From UBA6107 sp964533735 (lineage in GTDB: Bacteria > Chloroflexota > Anaerolineae > Anaerolineales > Anaerolineaceae): DNA of 64,000 bases. Positions 1 to 9,427 of this stretch are shown here, piece after piece. The DNA lies in NCBI GenBank assembly GCA_964533735.1, contig CAZHMD010000004.1:62001-126000 (forward strand), read 5' to 3'. Position 1 is the stretch's first letter. The number at the start of each line of letters is the position of its first letter. Position numbers and translations under genes: made by a program. The notes under the pieces were generated by a model. The model saw only the letters and a list, made by a program, of their open reading frames with translations. It did no database searches and was not told the DNA's origin.

Positions 1-533
1 TGGATACCTCAATGGGTTACTCTCCGCTGCCCGGGCTGGTGATGTCTACCCGCTGCGGTGACCTCGACCCGGAAATCGTGCTGGAATTGGTAAGGCGAGG
101 GTACACGGCTGACGAGATCAGCCAAATCCTCAATAACCAATCCGGATTGATCGGGCTTTCAGGGTATTCCTCCAACCTGTCGGAAATCATCGAGGCTGCC
201 GAGGTTGGAAACGTGCGCTGCGAGTTGGCCGTTGAAGTTTATGCGAACCGCTTAAAGCATTACATCGGCGCTTATTTCTGGCAAATGAATGGGGCAGACG
301 CAATTGTCTTTACAGACGAAGTGGGCACACACTGCAGCAAATTGCGTGACAAAGTCTGCGGAGATGCTGGAAATTTGGGAGTGCATTTGGACGTTACCGC
401 CAATGCTGCTGCAAGAACAGACCAGCCTCAATTCATACATGCAAGCGATTCGAAGGTTAAAATTCTAAGCATTCCGACCGATGAGGAACAGGTTATCCTG
501 GAAGAGGTGCTCCTGAAAATTCACAGCGGGTGA
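1..533 (+). CDS. ackA: Acetate kinase, C-terminal part (5'-truncated)
   Basis: The reading frame is open from the window edge (first full codon at 3), so only about the last 176 residues are present. Acetate kinase interconverts acetyl phosphate + ADP and acetate + ATP. The visible part starts with DTSMG and continues with GLVMSTRCGDLDP, typical of the AckA region around the active-site Arg. IPTDEE near the C terminus is the conserved carboxylate motif. The usual nucleotide-loop motif (GIGEN-type, after FT) reads TDEVGTHCSKLR instead, so the ADP site looks divergent. A hairpin terminator follows 60 bases after the stop. The family is clear; the exact acyl substrate (acetate or another short acid) is not. 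Confidence 0.9.
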   Translation, partial: DTSMGYSPLPGLVMSTRCGDLDPEIVLELVRRGYTADEISQILNNQSGLIGLSGYSSNLSEIIEAAEVGNVRCELAVEVYANRLKHYIGAYFWQMNGADAIVFTDEVGTHCSKLRDKVCGDAGNLGVHLDVTANAAARTDQPQFIHASDSKVKILSIPTDEEQVILEEVLLKIHSG

Positions 534-593
534 AGAGTATTTGCAACAAAAATCCAGAGAATCATTTCAATGGGATTCCACCATAAAAAACAT

Positions 594-621
594 CCTTGCC
601 AAACGCAAGGCTGTTTTTTTT
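594..621. terminator. Bidirectional intrinsic terminator between ackA and MFS gene
   Basis: A perfect 6-bp stem (594-599 with 605-610) has a 5-nt loop. It is followed by a run of T on the plus strand and by an A-rich flank that gives a T run on the minus strand. It lies between two convergent genes and can serve both. Confidence 0.75.
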
Positions 622-623
622 CA

Positions 624-1859
624 TCATATTGGTTGTTGTTCCAGCTCTTCTGAGATTCGTGTTCCCGGGTCTTTCATATTGAAAATAAAAAACAGGCTGA
701 TCACCAGCAATCCGGCGGAAAGTAACAGTGCGGGGGTGTAAGACCCGGTGGGAGTTTTGAGGGCATCCATTACGTACACGAAAACCACTGAAAGCTGCCC
801 CGCAAGCTGGACCAGGCCGTTGGATGTTCCTTCCGGCGTGGGCTGGGTGATCTCAGAGGCATACTGCATCCCAACCGGGTTGATGCTCACCAGGAAGAAT
901 CCCAGGGCAAAGGAAAAAGCGAAAAGAGGAAAACGGTGTTGTGCAAAAGCCAGCCCCAGGACACACGGGATGGCCATGGCAAACCCCAGCAGCAGAAAAG
1001 CCTGGCGCTTGTGCAGCCGGTCTGAAATTGGCGCGATTAGAACAGCGCCCAAAACACCACCTGCGAGCATCAACGCTCCCAGGGTACCGGCGTCTGTGGC
1101 CGAGAATCCGCGCGGGCGGATGATGGTTTCCACCCAGGTGGTGACCCCGTTGAAGATTCCTAAACCAATGAACATGATGACTAGGTAGTACCAGAAGTGC
1201 TTGACAGAAAGGGCGTGTTTCAACCCGTCCAGCATCAGTGAACGATCGTCCTGCCCGATGGCACAGGGTGGAGTGGCTGGTTTTTCGCGGGAGAAGATCA
1301 AAAAGAGGATCGCGGTAAAAGCCGCAACAGCGCCATATACCAATTGAATGGTCGGGATGGGTAGGGAATCCGCAAGGAGAGGGGTTAACACCATCCCCAG
1401 GGCAGTGCCCACAAGCGCGGAAAGTGTGACCATCCCGACTGCAGTAGCGCGCTCATCCTGGCCAAACCAAAGAGCGGGCACCTTGGTCCAGGCGTTTAAC
1501 ATGGTGGGCTGGGCAATCGCCAACCCGATAGTTGAAACCACCACCCAGGTAAAATTAACCCCTGCCAACCCGCGGAAAACTGCGCTGGCGGCCATCAGGA
1601 CCACCCCGACCCCCACTGTGCGCTTGAAGCCAAAAGTATCGATTGCCCACGAAACCGGGATCGAGAGTGGAATGAAGGCGATCATGAAGATCATCGACAA
1701 AAAGCCAATTTGCAGATCGGTTACGCCGTAGAATTTTGCTGCGATACCGGTGATTGGCGCGTAAGTGATCCATAACATTTGCATGGAGATATTAACCAGC
1801 ATGAAAACAGCCAGCACCACCCAGCGGTACGGGTAAAGGCGGTAAGTTTTTTCAACCAT
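624..1859 (-). CDS. MFS transporter
   Basis: A 411-residue major facilitator permease with about 12 hydrophobic segments in two halves, separated by a charged loop around residues 185-205. The loop after helix 2 carries the positively charged AIDTFGFKR-type signature. The substrate cannot be told from sequence. An upstream TTG at 1874 gives a slightly longer frame, but the ATG at 1859 has an AGGAG about 6 bases before it and is the better start. It is convergent with ackA and shares its terminator. It appears to be a single-gene unit. Confidence 0.85.
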   Translation of the reverse strand: MVEKTYRLYPYRWVVLAVFMLVNISMQMLWITYAPITGIAAKFYGVTDLQIGFLSMIFMIAFIPLSIPVSWAIDTFGFKRTVGVGVVLMAASAVFRGLAGVNFTWVVVSTIGLAIAQPTMLNAWTKVPALWFGQDERATAVGMVTLSALVGTALGMVLTPLLADSLPIPTIQLVYGAVAAFTAILFLIFSREKPATPPCAIGQDDRSLMLDGLKHALSVKHFWYYLVIMFIGLGIFNGVTTWVETIIRPRGFSATDAGTLGALMLAGGVLGAVLIAPISDRLHKRQAFLLLGFAMAIPCVLGLAFAQHRFPLFAFSFALGFFLVSINPVGMQYASEITQPTPEGTSNGLVQLAGQLSVVFVYVMDALKTPTGSYTPALLLSAGLLVISLFFIFNMKDPGTRISEELEQQPI

Positions 1860-1994
1860 GGGACTCCTCGTCAATCCATTAAAATTATTCCCTCACGACC
1901 AGTAGCCTATCGTGAGGCATATACTGTTAACCCATTAGAGTTGAATTGGATAGCAAATTTTGGAAATTGCTAATTTGAGGATACTCGAGTAACT

Positions 1995-2951
1995 TCAATT
2001 CGAAGCAATGCAGGCAAGTTTACCCAGGGCATTTTGCGCGAAGGTATTGATTGCCCCCCTTATGGAAGCTGCCGTTATATCAGTCCTGCCGTAATCATGA
2101 AAGAACGCAGCCCAGGCATGCAAATCACCGTTAAAGAAGCGAACTAACCACAACACTGAAACGAGGTCCCATATCGGCAGGTCGCTGGTGTCTGTTTTTC
2201 TTTTACGAAGATAAGTGTTGGTAAACTTTTCAACAGTTTCCATGCCATAGGTATAAACAAGATCGCAGCGAATGCCGGCGAGGTCTACCAGGGGATCACC
2301 AATAAATGCATCTTCCCAGTCGATCAGACCGCTGATCCTTTTCCGCTGCCAGAGTATATTGCCATTCCACATATCTCCGTGTAATAAAACAAACGGATTC
2401 TGATTTTTCGGCGGCCAACAATGCTCAATTTGCTCCCTGATAAAGAATTCATTCATTAGCTCTTCTGTAATTTTTGGCTTTATCCCGCACAGGTCGTCCA
2501 GGTTCGTGGAGAGAGGAGGTACACCAACTTTTTCGAGTTGGTGCAGGTCAACATTGTGAACTTGGGCAAGCAGTTTGGCTATCTTTTCTCCGCGGTCAGG
2601 AATGGCGCAGATGGAAAAATTTGTTTCCCCGTGGAGATACTCCAGCACCAGAGCCGGAGATCCAAAGAAGAGTCCCTGTCGGTCAATGGCAACCGGACGT
2701 GAAACAGGCAGGTTCTTTGAACTAAGAATCTCCAACAGCCCGTATTCCATTTCAATAGATGCAGGCCTTTGCGCGAGGTCTGAGGTGGAAAACTGGCGCA
2801 CGATCCAATCGACCAATTTGCCATCAGGCAATTTCACATTAACAAGTGTCACACTGGCAGACATGCCCCCCGCGAGAGGTTGAATGCCAAGGACTTCACC
2901 TGTGAGGTGCAGGCTTGCGAGTAATTTTATAACGGAAGAATGGTCGATCAT
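1995..2951 (-). CDS. APH-family phosphotransferase
   Basis: A 318-residue protein of the aminoglycoside phosphotransferase/choline kinase fold. The catalytic loop is HGDMWNGN (H191, D193, N198) and the metal-binding motif is IDWEDA (D211). An N-terminal nucleotide-binding lobe carries a GG-rich turn near residues 27-30. Members phosphorylate small hydroxylated compounds or antibiotics; nothing here fixes the substrate. The Shine-Dalgarno sequence is weak. It lies 23 bases from the end of the DinB-like gene on the same strand, so the two may be co-transcribed. Confidence 0.85.
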   Translation of the reverse strand: MIDHSSVIKLLASLHLTGEVLGIQPLAGGMSASVTLVNVKLPDGKLVDWIVRQFSTSDLAQRPASIEMEYGLLEILSSKNLPVSRPVAIDRQGLFFGSPALVLEYLHGETNFSICAIPDRGEKIAKLLAQVHNVDLHQLEKVGVPPLSTNLDDLCGIKPKITEELMNEFFIREQIEHCWPPKNQNPFVLLHGDMWNGNILWQRKRISGLIDWEDAFIGDPLVDLAGIRCDLVYTYGMETVEKFTNTYLRKRKTDTSDLPIWDLVSVLWLVRFFNGDLHAWAAFFHDYGRTDITAASIRGAINTFAQNALGKLACIASN

Positions 2952-2974
2952 CGGCGAATGAGCCTGCGAAAATA

Positions 2975-3460
2975 TTAAATTATCTTGTCAAGTTTACCGG
3001 CGAGTTGCCGCAGGTATTCCAACTGACCAATATGATATGCGTAATGAAAATGAAGGAAGAAAACGCGCCAACCCAACGTCATTTTGCGCTCTCCGATTTG
3101 GATCTCGCGCGAAAGCGCATTTTCTTCCAGTCCATCAAGTAGTGAATCCAATGTGGTGTTAATCTGCGCCAACATTTTTAGCAGTACTGAAAGTTCCAAC
3201 ACGCCCGGTTCATCCCCATGGATTGGTTCAGACGCACGCTCGTACCGGGTAACCAAATCCGCGTCAAATGGAGGGACGCCACCAATTGCGGCAATGATTT
3301 CCAATTGGCTGGTGATGAGGTGCCCCAGCACCCAGTTGAGGCAGTTCCCTCCAGGATGCGGCTGCAGCAGACTGTCAGCATGGGTCAAATCCCTGGTTTG
3401 ATCTTCAATGACCTTAAGTTCGATGGTGAAAATTTTTTGAAAATCCTTGATAGTGGTCAT
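2975..3460 (-). CDS. DinB-fold protein
   Basis: A 161-residue DinB/YfiT-like four-helix bundle protein. The three metal-binding histidines expected for the fold are plausibly in WVLGHL near residue 46 and in the C-terminal motif HFHYAYHIGQLEYLR. Family members are metal-dependent, often thiol-cofactor transferases, or of unknown role. AAGGAG lies just ahead of the ATG. It is upstream of, and probably in one transcript with, the APH-family gene. Confidence 0.8.
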   Translation of the reverse strand: MTTIKDFQKIFTIELKVIEDQTRDLTHADSLLQPHPGGNCLNWVLGHLITSQLEIIAAIGGVPPFDADLVTRYERASEPIHGDEPGVLELSVLLKMLAQINTTLDSLLDGLEENALSREIQIGERKMTLGWRVFFLHFHYAYHIGQLEYLRQLAGKLDKII

Positions 3461-3629
3461 TCTCTCTCCTTAAAAAACAGGCTGTAACTAAACCCGGGGG
3501 ATCGCAAAAACAACGCTTCATTATTATGGAGTGGATTGATTAGAATTTCAAGCTTTTTTGAGATAGATTGTATACTTTTCATATCAGCGGGGTTAACCAT
3601 AATACTTGTGAAAGGAAATCGGCACTCTC

Positions 3630-4535
3630 ATGGCGCAGAATGAAGACAAAATAGAACAATTGAGTGACAGCCTGATCGACGAGATCGTGGGTGCGGTGGC
3701 GTTTCCCAAGACCGCCTTCACCCATCAGATCGGCTCACGTCTTTTTAAAAATATATGCAGAAAACTGGCGGTAATTGCCGTTCCTTTTGATGAGATTGTC
3801 GGAAACGACGGATTACCCGAAGGCAGCCGGTGGATGTTGACCCATTTTTGCGATAAGATCACTGCTTACGGCACTGAGAACATCCCGCAAAGCGGTCCGT
3901 TACTGGTGGTCACCAATCACCCGGGGTCTTATGACGGCATGGTGCTGTTTTCACAAATGCCGCGGACAGATATCCGCTGGATTTCAACAGAAATTCCCTT
4001 CCTGCGCCTGCTTCCCAACCTGCAGGAAAACCTTTTCTTCTCCTCGCGGGAGGATTCGCGAAACCGTATGGTAGTGCTGAGGAACTGCATAAAGCATATG
4101 CAGGCAGGTGGTGTGCTTGTATATTTTGCCGCCGGTCACCGCGACCCTGACCCGGCAATCTACCCGGGTGCGTCACGTGCGATTGACGGTTGGCTGGATA
4201 TTTTTGACGTGTTTTACAAGTACATTCCTGAATTAAAAGTAATCCCTGCCATCATGAGCGGGGTGGTGGATAAATACTGGTCGAAACACCCGCTCACATG
4301 GTTAAGACGAAAACAGATCGATCAGCAGCGCCTGGCGGAATTTGGGCAGGTGATTACCCAGTTGGTGCATCCCGGGAAGCTTATGCTATCCCCGAACATT
4401 TCTTTTGGACAACCTCTTATTCAAAAAGACTTACTTGAGATGAGCCTTGACGGCACTCTGCGCAGTGCGATAATGCAAAAAGGGAAACAACTCCTGCAAG
4501 AGCATTGCGAGCGATTTGGGGGTAACGCGGTCTGA
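3630..4535 (+). CDS. PlsC-like lysophospholipid acyltransferase family protein
   Basis: A 301-residue acyltransferase-domain protein. The HX4D catalytic motif is present as H97-P-G-S-Y-D102, and a later FAAGHRDPD segment sits where the family has its FPEGTRS-type substrate motif. No clear transmembrane helix is seen, which is common in bacterial members of this side branch. It probably acylates a glycerolipid or lysolipid. It is a lone plus-strand gene among minus-strand neighbours. An AAAGGA lies about 13 bases before the ATG, a rather long spacing. Confidence 0.75.
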   Translation: MAQNEDKIEQLSDSLIDEIVGAVAFPKTAFTHQIGSRLFKNICRKLAVIAVPFDEIVGNDGLPEGSRWMLTHFCDKITAYGTENIPQSGPLLVVTNHPGSYDGMVLFSQMPRTDIRWISTEIPFLRLLPNLQENLFFSSREDSRNRMVVLRNCIKHMQAGGVLVYFAAGHRDPDPAIYPGASRAIDGWLDIFDVFYKYIPELKVIPAIMSGVVDKYWSKHPLTWLRRKQIDQQRLAEFGQVITQLVHPGKLMLSPNISFGQPLIQKDLLEMSLDGTLRSAIMQKGKQLLQEHCERFGGNAV

Positions 4536-4549
4536 TGACAACATTGTAG

Positions 4550-5374
4550 CTAAACGGGGGATGAATAACGCTTTTCTCCTGCTTCAATACGCACCTTAAG
4601 ATGATTCTCAAATGGCGGCAGGGGGCAGGTGGCATGCGGGGTGTAGGCACAGGGCCAATTTTTGGCAAGGTTAAAATCCAATACCACTTCGTTATCTTGA
4701 GGTAAGGCAGTGTTGAGGAATCTTCCACCCGGGTAAGTGGTATCAATTTTTGTCAGGTCGGTGAAACTGAAGAGCAGCTCACCGTCATCTTCTTCAGCGA
4801 TCAACGAACAAGATTCGCCATTTATTGTGAAGGTGGCTCTACCTATAAATTTGGACTCATACTTCGTGCCGACAACATCTTCAACCGGCAGAATTTGCGG
4901 TTGTGGGAAAGAGGTGAATTTGGCTGTTATCCGCCAGGCTGGATCGACCGGAAAATAATTCAATCCTGAAAAATCCCTGGAGGTACGGGCAGCGACATCC
5001 CAGACGCGCAGGAAGTAACATTCGCCGCGCTGGATGACAACGATGTGAATAGCACCGACCGAAAGGATATCAGTAACCTCGTCGTGGTCTGTACCCAGGA
5101 TCCCTGGTTCAGCAGGTTGACCGTTCACTTGCAAGCTGGATGTGCACTCCAACAGAATTACTTTTCCATGATCGAGCTTTAAAATAACCTCAAATCCTAC
5201 AGGCAATCCGGGGATGTTGATGGCATTTCTTAGCGTTCCGCCAATTGTGTTTTCACCATCTGCCAGGAGGTACAGCCCAATAAGTGAGAACCAGTTGCGC
5301 GGGTTGGCAAGCAGGCGTTTTTCCCTCGCTGCGCGCTGCTCCAAGATCGAATCTATGTAAGTGTCTGTATTCAT
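4550..5374 (-). CDS. DUF1684 family protein
   Basis: A 274-residue soluble protein with the DUF1684 signatures: NWFSLIGLYLL near the N terminus, YFPVDPAWRI mid-protein, and a C-terminal block with LDFN, CAYTPHATCPLPP and EAGEK. The family is widespread and has no established reaction. The conserved Cys/His/Pro C-terminal block is intact. Only 14 bases separate it from the convergent acyltransferase gene. Confidence 0.85.
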   Translation of the reverse strand: MNTDTYIDSILEQRAAREKRLLANPRNWFSLIGLYLLADGENTIGGTLRNAINIPGLPVGFEVILKLDHGKVILLECTSSLQVNGQPAEPGILGTDHDEVTDILSVGAIHIVVIQRGECYFLRVWDVAARTSRDFSGLNYFPVDPAWRITAKFTSFPQPQILPVEDVVGTKYESKFIGRATFTINGESCSLIAEEDDGELLFSFTDLTKIDTTYPGGRFLNTALPQDNEVVLDFNLAKNWPCAYTPHATCPLPPFENHLKVRIEAGEKRYSSPV

Positions 5375-5465
5375 TAAGGTGTCCAGGAATCGATATTCTC
5401 TGATTTTTATTATTGACAGGTTGTATTATAGACGCAACCAAACCTAATAATTGAATAGATTAGCG

Positions 5466-5492
5466 AAAACCGCCCTGGAAAAGGGCGGTTTT
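5466..5492 (-). terminator. Intrinsic terminator of the DUF3597 gene
   Basis: An 11-bp perfect stem (5466-5476 with 5482-5492) has a 5-nt loop, and the arms end in four A and four T. It lies just beyond the stop of the minus-strand DUF3597 gene. Confidence 0.7.
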
Positions 5493-5517
5493 ACTATTCG
5501 GTTATTGTGTTTTGGTA

Positions 5518-5925
5518 TTAATCCAGTAATGATGCTGGAACGTTTCCGCCGTTTTCAGCGATCTTGCGCAAGACTGCTTTGTGCAGCCACATGTTCATTT
5601 CGGCAGAGTCCGCCATCTTCGCAGGCGGGCAACCGAGTTCTGTTGCCAGTTCCTTGCGGGAGGTGAGGCTGCTGTCAATGTCGAGCAGTTTGAGCAGATC
5701 GACGATGGAGGTTTTCCAGTTCAATTTCTGAGGATTGGCTGCTGCCAATTTTTCTAATTTGCTGACAACGTCAACCATTTCCATGGCTTGAGGTTTTGCT
5801 GCAGCAGTCAATTTGCCGAGTAAATCACCAACTGGGCGAACATTACCCGTGGGTTTTACAACTGTTGTGGGTGTCGCCTTGGGTTTGAATCCCAACTTTC
5901 CTAGTAAATCCTTAAAGAATGCCAT
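5518..5925 (-). CDS. DUF3597 domain protein
   Basis: A 135-residue protein. The N-terminal 40 residues are basic and Pro/Thr-containing, possibly flexible. The C-terminal domain has the DUF3597 pattern: a Leu/Ala-rich helix, KLNWKTSIVDLLKLLDIDSS, RKELATELG, then MNMWLHKAV. Known members are small helical domains, some with LysM or other cell-wall modules; no function is established. AAAGGAAAT precedes the ATG. It is a single-gene unit with its own terminator. Confidence 0.85.
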   Translation of the reverse strand: MAFFKDLLGKLGFKPKATPTTVVKPTGNVRPVGDLLGKLTAAAKPQAMEMVDVVSKLEKLAAANPQKLNWKTSIVDLLKLLDIDSSLTSRKELATELGCPPAKMADSAEMNMWLHKAVLRKIAENGGNVPASLLD

Positions 5926-6130
5926 AATATTTCCTTTCCCTTGATCACTAATTAGTCGTTTATCGACTTATATTCATTATATAACTTTGTCAACCATTAA
6001 CAAGCATTTTTAGAAATGTTAAGAAATTTTTAAGATTTCACTATTTTTGGTTTTCTGGATTGTTTACCGCGTGGTTTTATAGAATGTAACCAAACCATCC
6101 TGCTATTGATATATTATCCATCGCGGACAA

Positions 6131-7648
6131 CTATTTTGGATACACCCAATCCTCAAACACTTTGCTTAGGTCACATTGGCAGTGTTCTTCCGCCAGTTGT
6201 TTGAAGTTTGCAGAAGTACTCACTTGCCACTGGTAAGTTTGAGCGTAATCCAGCAGAAAAGCGTCAAAAACATCCTGTCCCATGCTATCGGCGAGTTCCT
6301 GCAGGAAGATTGGTCCACGCCCATAGATGATGGCGCTGTATTCTGGACCCTGGTATTCTGAGGCGGCTTTTCCAAGGGGAATCGCTTCCTGGCTAACCCT
6401 ATTCCAGCGATTGAACCAGGTCTCCTGGTATTGATTCATGCCACTCTCGCCATATTCATCCAGGAAAAACATGCCGGTGATGTATTGCGTCAATGATTCA
6501 TCCAGCCACGGTTCGTTTTTTTGATCGTTGCCAACGGTGTTGTAGAACCACTGGTGACCGACCTCGTGAGCGACAGTTGCCTGCAAAATCACAAAGGCGG
6601 GTGCACCGCTGATAGTCTGGTCCGGATCGTATGCCAACCTGGTAATGCCCACAACCCCGGGGTACTCAATGCCGATGGCTCCCTGCATAGGGGTGCTGGC
6701 TACGTCGAACTCGGTGTAGGGATAGTTTCCGTAGCGTTCACTGAAATCCTCAAGCGCTGCTGCAGCTACATTTAAAGCGCGTTTTGCACCTTCTTCCCTA
6801 TCTGCCAATGCGTATGAGTTCACTTTAGTTTCACCGATGGTCTTGCTGATCTTAACAAAATCCGGGCTGGCTGCCAGGTAAAAATCTCGAGCGGGTCCGG
6901 CAGCAAAAGTGACCACCTGCTGGTTCTGATCTTTTACAGTTGCCACCTCGATTCCAGAGGCTACCATCACCAGGTTAGCGGGAGCGGTAACACGCACAAG
7001 GTAAAAACTGACATCGTTGTATGTTGTATCCGCATTGGGCGGGAGAGGTCCAGCGTGCCACCCCTGGTCATCATAAGCCGGGATCATTGGATAAAAGCCA
7101 TCCAGCACCAGGATATTGTCGATGATGGCAAACAATCCGTAATTCCCACCACCTTCTGTGGGAACTTCCACGTCGAAATTCATTTTAATGAGCAGCTTTT
7201 CCGCTGGCTGGAGGGGTTTAGTCAGGGAAAGGCAAATAGCACTGTTGTTTTCCAGCGTTTCAGGTGACACAACCTGCCCGCTCACTGTCACATCCGAAAT
7301 GGTGACCTTGCCGCCCAACTGGTTGGGGTACAACTGGAAACACACCTTATCCAGGGGTTTGGATTCCTGGTTGGTGAATTGCACTTCTTCCTGGCCTTTG
7401 AGGGATGCCAAATCGTCAGCAAGCGATATTTCGATGTGATAAACACTAGCACCGGGGAGCTGCTGCAGGGTTTCCTGTTCTGTTGAGATCAGCCCGCTTG
7501 AAAATACCGCGCGGTCATCCCAATTGGACCAGATGTCATCAATATTTGGGTTTTGCGGGGCAGCTTGTTTCCCAAAGAGGGTGGCGCAACCCGAAAGCAA
7601 TAACGCGCATAAAAAAACAAGGAGCACGCTGGACAAGGAAAATTTCAT
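6131..7648 (-). CDS. M1-family zinc metallopeptidase, lipoprotein
   Basis: A 505-residue exported peptidase. Residues 1-21 form a lipoprotein signal peptide ending in LLSGC (C21). The gluzincin motif is H361-E-V-G-H365 with the third zinc ligand E384 in WLDES, and a GAIGIEYPG segment at 323-331 matches the substrate-binding GAMEN-type region. It has the N-terminal beta domain and the catalytic domain but not the long C-terminal HEAT domain of aminopeptidase N. The enzyme probably works outside the membrane as an aminopeptidase. An AGGA precedes the start. Confidence 0.88.
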   Translation of the reverse strand: MKFSLSSVLLVFLCALLLSGCATLFGKQAAPQNPNIDDIWSNWDDRAVFSSGLISTEQETLQQLPGASVYHIEISLADDLASLKGQEEVQFTNQESKPLDKVCFQLYPNQLGGKVTISDVTVSGQVVSPETLENNSAICLSLTKPLQPAEKLLIKMNFDVEVPTEGGGNYGLFAIIDNILVLDGFYPMIPAYDDQGWHAGPLPPNADTTYNDVSFYLVRVTAPANLVMVASGIEVATVKDQNQQVVTFAAGPARDFYLAASPDFVKISKTIGETKVNSYALADREEGAKRALNVAAAALEDFSERYGNYPYTEFDVASTPMQGAIGIEYPGVVGITRLAYDPDQTISGAPAFVILQATVAHEVGHQWFYNTVGNDQKNEPWLDESLTQYITGMFFLDEYGESGMNQYQETWFNRWNRVSQEAIPLGKAASEYQGPEYSAIIYGRGPIFLQELADSMGQDVFDAFLLDYAQTYQWQVSTSANFKQLAEEHCQCDLSKVFEDWVYPK

Positions 7649-7786
7649 GGGAGCATCCTATTAGGGAATGAATTATAAAGATAAGTTATTGCAGCTACCT
7701 TAATAGAATGTTAAAAACGCAAGCCCCAAACCATTAAGGCTTTGTAGTCCAGCACAATTTCCACACTCGGCTTTTTCAGCCATAAA

Positions 7787-8236
7787 TTATTGAATTGCGA
7801 TGGATTCTTTTGGTTTGACAAGCACATCCCTGCAGAGCAGGCAGCCGGCAACAAACAAAAGCACGACCAAAAGGTCATAGGCAATTATCAGGGAAAGCAC
7901 AATTGCCATCCAGGGGCTGGATTCCGGGGTCGAACCATCAGCAAGTCCGGTGACAACAGCCAATGCCTGACCCCCGACCACGGTGAAGACAGCCAAACCT
8001 GCCGCCCAGACGATGAACTTCACCCTGGTGTGTGCGCGGATGGCAGCCCAAATTAACAACGCCGCCCCCCCCAGCACCAGCAACCCCAATTCAGCAGGCA
8101 ATAAATAGTCAAACATGAAGCGACCGCTCTGAACCAGGCGAATCAAAGAAAATACAATTGGCGCTACAACTGGCAAGCCAACGAGGATAGTTCCACTTAT
8201 CGCCAAAATCTTTGTGAGCATGTGTTTGGATTTCAT
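7787..8236 (-). CDS. Four-helix membrane protein of unknown function
   Basis: A 149-residue protein with four hydrophobic segments and no recognised domain. The start at 8236 was chosen because GGAGGT lies five bases upstream; an upstream ATG at 8248 is in frame but lacks such a signal. A short charged tail ends in KPKESIAIQ. Nothing nearby suggests a role. Confidence 0.65.
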   Translation of the reverse strand: MKSKHMLTKILAISGTILVGLPVVAPIVFSLIRLVQSGRFMFDYLLPAELGLLVLGGAALLIWAAIRAHTRVKFIVWAAGLAVFTVVGGQALAVVTGLADGSTPESSPWMAIVLSLIIAYDLLVVLLFVAGCLLCRDVLVKPKESIAIQ

Positions 8237-8406
8237 CTTGACCTCCATGTTTCTCTGCATCGGGTAGGGATAAACTCATTGTAGCGCGGAAAAAGGATGG
8301 CTTCAAACAATTCAAACATGATTTCCAGAGCCTCTAAATTGTTATTGGATAAGCCACAGGATTACCCAGGTTCCTTTCACATGGCTATTAAATTCGATAA
8401 TTGATT

Positions 8407-9291
8407 TTAATCAGGGGAGATTTCTTTTGAAAACCAAAGTTTTTCGGCCACACAAGTAAACCCCAGCGATGCTGCCAGTTGCTGCATTGCCGCATTTTCG
8501 CTGCTGGTGCCAAATTCTACTTTTTGTGCTCCCGATTTTGCGAGTATCGCCATCCCTGTGGAGACCAGGGCCTTTGCCACCCCCTTATGCAGGTGGTGCG
8601 GGTGAGTACCTATAGGATCGGTAAAACCGGTAACCTTGGAATCATCGTAGAACCCGCAGATACAAAATGCGCAAAGTGACCCGTCCGGTGCTACCGCGAC
8701 CAGGTCAAGGTCCTTGTTGTACTGCGGAGTGTTCATCATCGCCTGGCGGTATTCAACCGTCATATTTTCTGTCCCGAACGCCGCTTGGTGCAACTCAACC
8801 AAAGACGCGATGGTATCGAAATCATTCACTGACCGCCAGGTATAACCGGGCGGAAATGGAGAAATCTCAAACAGCTCAAATAAAGGCCGGGAGAATGTTA
8901 GAGACCGCACGCTTCCCTGGACAAATCCATTTCTCAACAGCAGTTCCTGGCGGTGGATATTCGCAGAACTGCAGCAGTGATCTAGCGAGTCGTGAGTGCC
9001 ACAATCGTTGTTGCGCAGTTGGAGGCAGCGGACTCCCCAGGCAATGATCTCATCTTCCAACTCGGGGGCGTAAGACACGTTTTTTGTCTCGAACCACAAA
9101 TTGCAGTAATCGTCCACATACCCGAGTCCTGCAAGAACGTCTCCATCCCGCCACAGCCTTATAGTCTCCCGCACTGTTTTCATCTGGATGTGTTCTTCAA
9201 AATCAACGATGGCACAGGAATCTTCCTTTCCTGTCAATAACTGGCGAACTTCCTCAATATCCGTTTGACTTCTTAATGGCAACATATTCAT
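8407..9291 (-). CDS. GNAT family N-acetyltransferase
   Basis: A 294-residue protein with a C-terminal GNAT domain. The acetyl-CoA-binding region is the stretch with HPHHLHKGVAKAL, followed by a Gly/Ser-rich NAAM motif (SSENAAMQQLAASLGF). The N-terminal half may be a degenerate second GNAT fold. The target is unknown. GAGG precedes the ATG. Confidence 0.75.
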   Translation of the reverse strand: MNMLPLRSQTDIEEVRQLLTGKEDSCAIVDFEEHIQMKTVRETIRLWRDGDVLAGLGYVDDYCNLWFETKNVSYAPELEDEIIAWGVRCLQLRNNDCGTHDSLDHCCSSANIHRQELLLRNGFVQGSVRSLTFSRPLFELFEISPFPPGYTWRSVNDFDTIASLVELHQAAFGTENMTVEYRQAMMNTPQYNKDLDLVAVAPDGSLCAFCICGFYDDSKVTGFTDPIGTHPHHLHKGVAKALVSTGMAILAKSGAQKVEFGTSSENAAMQQLAASLGFTCVAEKLWFSKEISPD

Positions 9292-9377
9292 GATTCCTCT
9301 TTAATGCTAATAGTCTCCAATGTGCAAATCTTTATTTTAAACCTGCCCGCTTATATTGGGAAATTGTCCTTAAATAA

Positions 9378-9407
9378 TTCAGCGCCGGAGAATCCTCCGA
9401 CGCTGAA
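9378..9407 (-). terminator. Hairpin terminator of the catalase gene
   Basis: A 13-bp stem (9378-9390 with 9395-9407, one G-U pair on the minus strand) with a 4-nt loop, just after the catalase stop. The T tract beyond it is only moderate. Confidence 0.55.
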
Positions 9408-9427
9408 AAAAACAGACTAACCGGACA

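Noticed and set aside
748..1188. 146-codon plus-strand frame opposite the MFS gene
   Set aside because: It is the antisense shadow of a clear permease; composition is Arg/Pro-rich and no domain is visible.
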